From assembly GCA_030762175.1 (NCBI GenBank), contig CM060833.1:69764001-69828000 (forward strand): DNA of 64,000 nt, written 5' to 3'. Origin of the DNA: Metallyticus violacea (taxonomy: Eukaryota; Arthropoda; Insecta; Mantodea; Metallyticidae). This document shows positions 55,881 through 64,000 of this stretch, piece after piece (position 1 is the first letter of the stretch; the number at the start of each line of letters is the position of its first letter). The notes below the pieces were generated by a model. That model saw only the letters and a program-made list of their open reading frames with translations, searched no databases and had not been told where the DNA came from. The translations under genes and the position numbers were made by a program.

Positions 55881-57870
55881 ATAAGTAATATAGTATGTGC
55901 CAAAATTGATGACCATCTCCACGCAGTTCAACTTATCTACGGACTCACAGCAAAATTCGATACGGTGCGTGCCTCAGGCAGGCTGAATTGTCACGTATTT
56001 CCTTCAAGCTAAATAAAGCCCTAATAATACAAACCCAATGCAGCAATGAAGCCTATTAAATAAATAAAATCTTTTTAACGAGTAATTATTACAATATTAA
56101 TAATATAATTGTTATTATGGATAATTTGCACAATAAAAAAATAACGTGAGTTAACTCACTCAGTACTAACAGATGATGTGTCGTTCTCGTCTTCAGGCGC
56201 GATTGAAGATCATTAATACACTTGTGTAATTGTGGTCGTTTAAAAAAGATTACGTCGTTCCTACAACTCTGTTAAATTTGTTTGACATGATTCAAGTAAT
56301 TAGAGAGTTAACATCACCAAATAACTATTAACACACTTATAGACCATCCTTGAACATTCTAAGATATCACATTCTGTTTTACTTGCAATTGGGTTGAAAA
56401 TAAAATGGCATGGTGGCAAATTTAACGAATATGCCCATATGATGCAGCCATTTTAACAATGACTTATCGTATTTCTCTAGAGCCCACATAATCTATAAAT
56501 TATTTGACTAGAATATTGTCAGGTAATTGTAATCTGCATATAACTGATGATAGCAAGTTTGTTCCAGAGAGAGTTGGATTTTGGATCAAGCATGCTAAGT
56601 GAGCTATGATATGAGACGTTACACAGATTATTACATTTGATTGCTCTAAACATTTGATAACACACATTTAGAGCCAGTATTTCTAAAACAAAGATGTGGC
56701 AACATCATATTTAATACACTTGAGCTATTCATGCACGAAAATAAAACATTTACTTCAAGCTAAAGAATATCTCTCGATGAGGGACGAGGCTGTATAAGTT
56801 TGCCGAGGACATGGAAGTTAGAAGTCGGTACTCAAGAATAAATAATCATCTTCAGTCTCCAGTACCTTTCTTCTCCCCCAGCAAAATCCGTGAACACTTG
56901 CTCAACCATAAACATATATCACTTTACCTGCGAATGTTAAACGAGTAATAAGAAATCATTATTTAACGTTTCACTGACGATGCTACCCATAGTTGTCAGC
57001 GAAAGTTTTGGTTTTGAGGAAACTTAAACGGTGGCACACAGATCGGAAGTTTTAAATTTTGGCAATTTTTATAACATTTAAAGTAAAATATTTACATTTA
57101 TAGACATTGTATAATGTGGTATACGCGTTAATGAAATTTCCACAGCCGACAAAACATATAGAGGGCAGTACTTCACGGAGGATTTTATTTTTAATTTAAT
57201 TTCATTTTTTCCCCTTTCTTCTGAATGTAGTTACATTGAGAGAGACTACATAAGTTGCTAATCAGTTAGTAATCGGTTATAGATCAGCAAATGTTTTCTA
57301 TTCTAGAACAAATATTTACCAATAGAATCACCTCCTTCAATTCGGACATACGAACAAAGATTTTTCGGTGCTAGATTTCCAAGTTATTTAATGATCCAAT
57401 ACAGTTAATGCACTCTGAAAAATAAGATGTGTTTGTGATAAAAAGCAAAGAATACAATCAAAGATTCTCACAGAGAAACATTGGTTATTGCGTGGAAATT
57501 CTCCTATAAAATATAATTAGTCCCTTTCAAACAAACGGTACTGTTTATGGTTATATGAATAAGAAATTATATATTTAAGTGCTTTTATTGCATAAATTGT
57601 TGTTGATACGAATTATTATCCGTTGCTTTATGGTCAATGCGTCCGTGTGACGCATACGAACAAGCTGCATAAGTGCTTAATGCTTGTTTGATTCTTTCTG
57701 TATGTGGTGAGTATTAACCAGAAATATGCAATTGACTTCAATGAAAGTATTTAGAATTTAAAATTGTGTAGAGCAACTAAGATTCATTTTTTAAGTTTAG
57801 CGAAACTATTTCATTTCTCCAGTAGGAAAACAATTTACCACAAATTAATTGTGATAACAACAATAACAAC

Positions 57871-57909
<39 letters not shown>

Positions 57910-59739
57910 TTCTGTCTGTATGTTTTGAAATGCAACTTTAACAAAAAGAAGTGGTGTTTAAATGTTCGTTCAAGTACTGCTTTGTTAGTCGTGTGCGCTT
58001 AATCGAAATGGAGAGAGATAGCTATTTCATCTGCAAAAGTGATTTAAAAATAAATATAAATTTCGTGCACTGATATTCGTTTCGATTATACTTCATTTTG
58101 CTAAGCGTGACACATGTTCTATGAGTAGAAACAGTGAACAGTTAATCTGATAAGCCAAACGAAGATTAGATCTTAATTATTCACCAAGTATTTATTCGAC
58201 ACACTGAGATTAAATACTGAAATGGAGTTAGTCTAACAAGCGTATAGCCATGCATGTGATTTTGGCGTCAAATATCAGAATACATTTGTTTTAATTAAAG
58301 CTATTTCCAATTAAGTTCGTTTCCATGAGAATAAATCTGTTTTCCAGTTTATCGGTGTGTAATATAATGCCATATCATTTAAGCTAGGTCACCGAAATTC
58401 CCTTGCATTTGACATCGTTTTAAATGCAGTTATAATTAATTTTTATAATATATATGTCAACCTGAAAGATTAGGATATAGTTGTAGATGAGATGTTTTGC
58501 TTTTATTTTTAAATTGCTTCAATTAAGTTGTAGTTTCGGTTTCTTGAACATCAATTGGGCAGCAATACATCTTTATTTATCCTTCCCGCAGAATTTTCCA
58601 GTGCAGTTCATTCACCGGCAGTCTCTTGAACATTTTTAAAATTATATATTGACTAAAATTAGATTTATTCTTAATATTCTGCAATAATATATGAATTACA
58701 ATGAACAGCTGTTCTAGCAAATATTTATATTTTTTTTTCGAAAAAACGAAACGTTTTGTCAATTCTGTATAAAACATCAAACACAATTTTGTCCATAATA
58801 TGTACAGGGATAGGAATAGAGTGCTCTCGTGGAACGCGAGAATTTTGAATTACCCGCACTTGGGATGGCGGAAGGTGAGGAGGAAGTAGTCATGTTTGTC
58901 TCTCTTGGTTGATGCAGTATCGCGTCTTGTGAAGTGTTCAAATGCGGAGAAACTTTACGTTAAACTTCCAAGTTACTCAACAGCGTATATTTCATCATGG
59001 AACACAATCTTAAAGCCAGTAGAAAATTTAGTTCTTCCGGTTTTGTTAATGATTGATTTACTGGCACTTGACTAGTCCAAATTCAGTAGAGGGAATGATT
59101 CAGACAGTGGCACGCATCCAACTTGATTTGGTTACAGTTCTACACTGTAACCTGAAGGGCGAGTTATTTATACAAAATTCAGCTGAAGAAACGCACCAAT
59201 TTACTGAAGCTTGTCATAAAGGGTTTTTTTCGTCAGAGTAAATGAACGTCCGTGGAGACCACCTAGATGATAAATATAAATCAATGAAACTTATGAAAAT
59301 AATTGTAATCTAAAGTATCCCATCACTATAAAAATTATTTCTTAATGCTAACATAATTTTATTAGATAAATTTAAAAGTCATTGTCCTGTAGTTTCAAGC
59401 TGCCATTATTTGAAACCCAAAGTAGAAATTAGAATTATCTTAAGATAATTTATATAAAACATTAAAAACAGCATTTTGTTTTTGTCATATAGAAGGTCAA
59501 TATATACTGACAATCTTTGAGAAAGTTCGAAGGAATGTACTCGCAACAGAGGCTTGCAGGCGTAATTCACATTTTCCAAACAAGCATCCCGTTGGTATGT
59601 TTCTACGATTGAAGCAGCATTAGTGGAAAAGACAATTTGGGTCCTAACAAAGGTGTGAAGCTCCGCAGACACCATACTTTGCTGAAACCGTGTTTCACCG
59701 TTTTGAAGAGCTGCTAGCACCCGAAATATTCTACCCATG
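55881..59739. other. Unassigned AT-rich sequence
   Basis: No gene recognised in about 3.9 kb. It contains an ACA/AAT microsatellite at 57857-57909. A minus-strand frame at 58577-58786 has no motif. Confidence 0.5.
57857..57909. repeat. (ACA)n/(AAT)n microsatellite
   Basis: A few AACA/ACA units run into about fourteen AAT units. Confidence 0.93.
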
Positions 59740-60330
59740 GTGTTGTTCATGATAAATGTCAATTCTTCCACAAGGACGATGCGATGCGTATCTACATTTT
59801 TCGATAAATGCTCGGACAACTATGCACTTACGCTTTAGCTTTTATTCTGATGGGAATATCTTTGTCAAAGATGGCATTTTCAGCTCTAGAAACAACCATC
59901 TATGGGCTCAAGAAAATTCTCAAACTGCACATATTTGGCGCCACAAATATCATTTTTCCATTAATGTGTGGACATGGTTATCGATGGCGATGTAATCGGC
60001 CCATCTATTACCTCTGAGGTTAACTGGTGATATTTGCCTAATCTTTCTCCAAGAGAGCTTGCACGAATTTCTGGAATATTTCCTTTGAATTCCATCTTGA
60101 AATGTGGTTTCAGCATGAAGACTCCTTTGCGTACTTCTCTAATGTTGTCCGTTCATATTTGAATGGAACCTTTGGCAACAGATGGACTGGGCATGTGCCC
60201 AATTTCTTGGCTCCTTTGGATTTCTTCCTCTAACTGTACATGTAAAGTTTGGTATATGAGACTCCAATTAAGAAAGTACAAGGTGTCGCAAATTTGCAAT
60301 GGGAGCTGGAAGTTAATTAGGAAATACTAA
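59740..60330 (+). pseudogene. Transposase relic of a further lineage
   Basis: Alternating frames give FSFYSDGNIFVKDGIFSSRN, then NHLWAQENSQ, then INVWTWL (first catalytic block with its Asp, then W..ENP and the core strand). LLP.RLTGD, FLQESLHEFLEYF and then MWFQHEDSFAYFSNVVRSYL (60102 on) follow; the expected QHDG..PHF Asp is Glu here. NGTFGNRWTGH, FLAPLDFFL and LVYETPIKK come last. This corresponds to the arthropod Tc1/mariner-type group recognised by 'DGIFNS.NNH.WA.ENPH', 'LTG..YL.FL' and 'MWFQHDGAP.HF'. A 137-codon minus-strand frame (59406-59819) overlaps its start, has no motif, and I treat it as chance. Confidence 0.8.
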
Positions 60331-62289
60331 GATTCGGTCGATGTAGCGTGGTTAAGAGTACAGAAAATGTTAGGGAGTCGGAGGTTCCCATTTTGAGAAA
60401 TTTTTATATTGAAAAGGAACGGTAACCTCTCCAAAGTTTGTGCCATTTTTGCGTGCATTCCATTTTCCTCGATCGATCGGCAGATGGACCTTTCTTCTTC
60501 CTTTCTTTACCCCCTTCTTTCCCCTTCCTTTTGCTGATAGCATGCAAGGCCTGAAGGCAGAATGCTTACTCATTAGTTACAACGAATGATATATTTATGG
60601 ATTTAAGGGTTGCTGGCTATCCAGTATAGTGAGCAAACCAGACACTGCTTGGCTTTTCTTCCGAATAGATGCAGGAAGGAGCCCCAGTTTAGCGTTGGGT
60701 TATATATTTTCGACTTTGTAATTCAAAATGTTCACCTGGTGACTTCTTCATTGTGTCTACCCAGTAACCCAAGTATAATTTATTAAGAAAATATTTTGTT
60801 CGTAATAGGTTAATTTAATTACTAGTATGGCTTACGATACATTTTGTAATGTTTTTACTACGCTATGTATAGTGTTAGTTCAAAAATGTTGAGCCATGAT
60901 ATACTTGTCGAGGCTCTAAAGGTTTCACTTTTCTTAAAACGGAACATTTTATTGCATTCTTGTATTGTAATTTACTGGATTACGAATTAATTATTTGTTG
61001 AATGGATCAACCTTCTCAAAATTTATTACTTGAGGTTTAAAGATTTAAAACTGGCATTTAAATACTTTAATAATGTTGTAAAGATCCGGTGCACTATTGC
61101 TGTTGCACGTTTTCTCCATTAATTTAATTTTCTGTCTGCACAATTTTTTTACCATTGAAAATTATTTTACTTATATACATAATTATTTGTTTAACAAATT
61201 ATAATTTGTATTATTAAATTTTGTGAATTTCTCCCACACCGTTGGTTCAAATTTACACCTTTCCGTTAGTTATTAGAAAAATATTATTATGAAACAAATA
61301 TGCATAGATTAAATGTAATAGTTTAGCAAATTAATTGCATATTTAACTAAAAATCAACCGACAGAAATAAATTCATTATTACTCTTAGTGGAAACTGAGC
61401 CGTGGCTATCTGCATTGTTTATAACCTAAATATTCATGCATTAACACAATTACAAAATTTCACAACCAAACTAACTTGTTGCTTACATTCAAAACTACCC
61501 TAATATACACTAACGCTCGGGTTATTCAGTACATTATGGGCTTCTACAATTTACTTCCATTGCCATTATGTGTCATACATATGGTGGTGTGTCGCATTAC
61601 GTAAACGTTTTTTGTCTTTTCCTTTTCCACTTTTTTTCTTTTCTCCTTACTATGATGGCCATTCTTTAGTATCTTCTCATTAGTTATAATACGCAGCGGT
61701 GTTTATTATTGCTTGGTCAAAACACGTGGTGCCATCTTATCTTCCTGATTCTCTTGTCAGTTGCCTTCACTGATATCAGGAAGTTGATCGTTAGTTTTCT
61801 TTCCTTTGGTAAACATCGTTTCGGCTACTCACTTGAGCACAGTTCAACGCTTTGTGATTTTAACATCGGAACAGTATCACTCCGGAATCCGGAGTGTCTA
61901 AATATTGTTGTTTATGAAGGACCATCTCCTTGGATAGCTATTTTTGTTAACTTGGTAGCTAAGGAATTCATTGTTAAATTTCGCCATTAAACCATTCTTA
62001 AATTAGGATATACTTTCTTAAAGTTGCAATAAGTAATTTTTTCTTCTTTAGATAAAAATATAGCCTTTTTTCTAAATTTCTCTAAATTCAAGTATTAGTT
62101 ACAAATATTCTGTACCAAGTGTTCTGGGATAAATATTTTATTCAATTTTTGGAGTGTCTTTGTTTAATTTAGTACATTTAAAATTTATTGAGAAAATATC
62201 CCAGTGCTCCTGTTTCTTTATTTTAATACTTTATGATATCAATATGCGTTGTCTCAGTGTTACACTTAATTTCATGGTTTCTCTCTTAT
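60331..62289. other. Unassigned AT-rich sequence
   Basis: It contains a pyrimidine-rich tract at 60490-60535. The 93-codon frame at 61709-61990 has no domain that I recognise. The right part may be the decayed 5' portion of the LINE that follows. Confidence 0.45.
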
Positions 62290-62894
62290 AACTTCACACA
62301 CGCTCTTAAACCCGTTGCACCGAACACCACTTTACTTATCATTCACAGTAACCAATGCCGTCTCTGGAATACATTGCCAAACTTTAGGAGCATTTCGTAA
62401 GAAATTGTTTAGCATTATTAGAAATAGAGAATTACTCGACATTTAGATTTCATGTGTAACAATACAGGCATTTATCTGTTTTATCCTGCTGTAGAATTAT
62501 TCATTCTATTATTGTTATTACTATCATAAACGTTCCTATCTGTTTCATAGTATTGTTAGGGTTTTTAATTTATGTTTTGCTCGTTTATTTATTTCCACTT
62601 TCATGATTTACCTAGATTGACATGTGCATAAATTATTATTGTTTGTGCTTGTATTATTATTGTTCTTTTTATTTTTCTTCTTAAGTTATATTTTTCTTTA
62701 TTCATTTTCATTAACTATATTTGTGTATTAACGTGCATTAATTATATATTTCATGTTTTACATGAAGTAAACGAGTTACTGTTAATATGATTGTAACTTT
62801 GTCGCTATAGCTTAGTATAAATATTGTTAGATTGGTACAGCGGAGGAGAAGCCCTAATGATCTTAGCTGTGCCAGAATAAATAAATAAATAAAT
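62290..62894 (+). mobile_element. CR1/Jockey-like LINE 3' end
   Basis: A coding remnant (62290-62446) contains RLWNTLPNFRSIS and, one frame change later, FRKKLFSIIRNRELLDI followed by stop 62444-62446. The RLWN.LP..IRS..SL..FK..L pattern ends the ORF2 protein of CR1/Jockey-type LINEs. A 3' UTR of about 430 bp follows, closing with CTAATGATCTTAGCTGTGCC and an (AATA)n tail (62875-62894). The element is 5'-truncated. I found no target duplication. Confidence 0.68.
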
Positions 62895-64000
62895 TATTTG
62901 AGAAGCGCATTTATTAAATTAACATCTTAAAGCATATTTTCCATTAGAGATCACTGTTTTAGAAATTGTTTCCTTCTTCGGTGACAAACGGTGCAAACCT
63001 TTTCCATGACCAAATCCTGGGGTTTTTATAACACCAGTAACCTTCCGTGAAAGTGGAGCTACAATTTCGCTGCACTAATTAGAGAGTGTTCAACTGTTCA
63101 TGTACATCGTAATGTGCATAAGAAAGAAATTACGGTGACTATTTCAATTATGTGACGTCATCTTAAAATCGACCAATGAAACAAAACAAAATTTTCAGTT
63201 TTGACCAATCACAGTGAACTTATCGAAAAAAATTATCAAATCCGTATTATCACGCGGCGTGCGTTTGTCTTGCGGTCGCTGCAGCCAACTCTGTACGTTC
63301 ACATATAATACCCGAGCACGCATCGCTAACCACTTTTCTGTGTTTTAAGTAATTGTAAATTTAACTAACTTAATGTGTATTCACCCAAGCAACTGTTTTG
63401 CGTATTAAGTCAAACAATCTGAAGTCATTTTTAATTATGTAACAACATCTGCCTAAGCAAACATAAATTTTAATAAACACGTTGTTCAGAAAGGAAAAAA
63501 AGTTTTCTCTGTTTTGTTTTTATTAGTTATTATTAGTAAATCAAAGGTAGCGACTGTAATAGTTGACTTTTGTTTATTTCAGTCTCCCGGTTTCTAAATA
63601 GGTAGCTATTCATAACAGGTATAACATTTTATACAAATGTTAATATTCTGTACGCGAATTTAAAATATTCGTATTACTTTTATTCTTGTTCTATTCATGA
63701 AATAGTCCCAAACCAGTATTTGGCTCTTCTCTATTGGCATTACTGACAATCAACATTCGTCTGTTGCTAGATGGCTTGAAAAGTTGAAGTATTCATTATA
63801 ATACAAATGTACAATATTTACAATATTGTTGACCTAGTTTACCGGAATTATATTTAAAATCTTATTTTATTCATGATATAGTACTAGTAAATATCACTCT
63901 AGGGTCTGAGTTTTCCAGATAAATTCACAAACTAGACTCTCTTGTGATATTGCTTGCGATAAACAAGTCAATGGATAAAACAAAAGAAACTGAGTCAGCA
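62895..64000. other. Unassigned, with promoter-like cluster
   Basis: No coding region recognised up to the window edge. The only notable feature is the regulatory-looking cluster at 63153-63330, listed separately. Confidence 0.5.
63153..63330 (+). promoter_or_regulatory. Possible promoter: CRE, two CCAAT boxes, CpG-rich block
   Basis: A perfect cAMP-response element TGACGTCA lies at 63153-63160. CCAAT boxes follow at 63173-63177 and 63205-63209, both within GACCAAT, then a block with about eight CpG in 80 bases (63250-63330) in otherwise CpG-poor AT-rich DNA. This grouping over 180 bp is typical of promoters with NF-Y and CREB/ATF sites. A weak TATA-like ATATAAT is at about 63304. No open reading frame follows within the window, so any gene would begin with a non-coding exon. 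The orientation is inferred only from the order of the elements. Confidence 0.35.

Noticed and set aside
59406..59819. 137-codon minus-strand frame as a gene
   Set aside because: No motif, AT-driven hydrophobic end, and it overlaps the 5' part of a plus-strand transposase relic.
1..64000. CRISPR array, operons or bacterial/viral genes
   Set aside because: No regularly spaced direct repeats with unique spacers, no closely packed same-strand genes, and no Shine-Dalgarno-led reading frames. The only arrays are simple-sequence microsatellites.

Overview
The window looks like AT-rich, repeat-dense nuclear DNA from an arthropod: a large-genome insect or possibly an arachnid. The evidence is the kind of transposons present (several Tc1/mariner-type lineages with arthropod-style catalytic blocks, RTE-like and CR1/Jockey-like LINEs, a Penelope-like element), tRNA-derived SINEs, many (TTA)n and (TA)n microsatellites, and the absence of any operon-like or densely coding organisation. 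I could not identify the species and found no host gene that I can name. Most open reading frames here are chance, low-complexity, or broken transposon protein.

Layout, left to right. 1-6.3 kb: AT-rich sequence, a SINE-B copy split by a SINE-A copy, fragments of a transposase and two LINE zinc-motif tails, then further SINE-B and SINE-A copies. 6.3-12.2 kb: mostly unassigned, with a 43-bp SINE-A scrap between 14-bp direct repeats. 12.2-13.4 kb: a 1.17-kb mariner-like element with recognisable terminal inverted repeats and a crippled transposase. 15-19.5 kb: other tRNA-like SINE candidates. 21.7-24 kb: a minus-strand transposase fragment, a tandem duplication, and a minus-strand RTE-type LINE fragment interrupted by a SINE-B copy with 13-bp target duplications. 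25.7-28.6 kb: SINE-A with a 28-A tail, SINE-B with perfect 13-bp target duplications and atypical ends, and a second 1.17-kb mariner-like element. 31.3-34.2 kb: two minus-strand SINE-A copies, an unassigned possible exon, a transposase tail. 38.6-44.1 kb: pogo-like, mariner and mariner-like relics plus a diverged SINE-B. 44.86-48.15 kb: the best-preserved element, a full-length 3.26-kb RTE-like LINE between perfect 13-bp target duplications, with a TGA-repeat tail and only four coding lesions. 48.4-53.9 kb: two more transposase fragments, a LINE C-terminal fragment, a 490-bp (TAC)n array, and a minus-strand transposase N-terminus. 55.2-55.9 kb: a Penelope-like reverse transcriptase remnant. 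59.7-60.3 kb: another transposase relic. 62.3-62.9 kb: the 3' end of a CR1/Jockey-like LINE with an (AATA)n tail. 63.15-63.33 kb: a CRE/CCAAT/CpG cluster that could be a host promoter.

The elements are linked mainly through retrotransposition. Both SINE families depend on LINE proteins supplied in trans. SINE-B resembles the 62.9-kb LINE at its 3' end, which makes that LINE lineage its possible partner. The target duplications and nesting give a relative order of insertion. I found no previously undescribed cellular system. The observations most worth following are the near-intact LINE, the possible SINE-LINE partnership, the SINE-B copy with different ends, the SINE micro-insertion and the promoter-like block.
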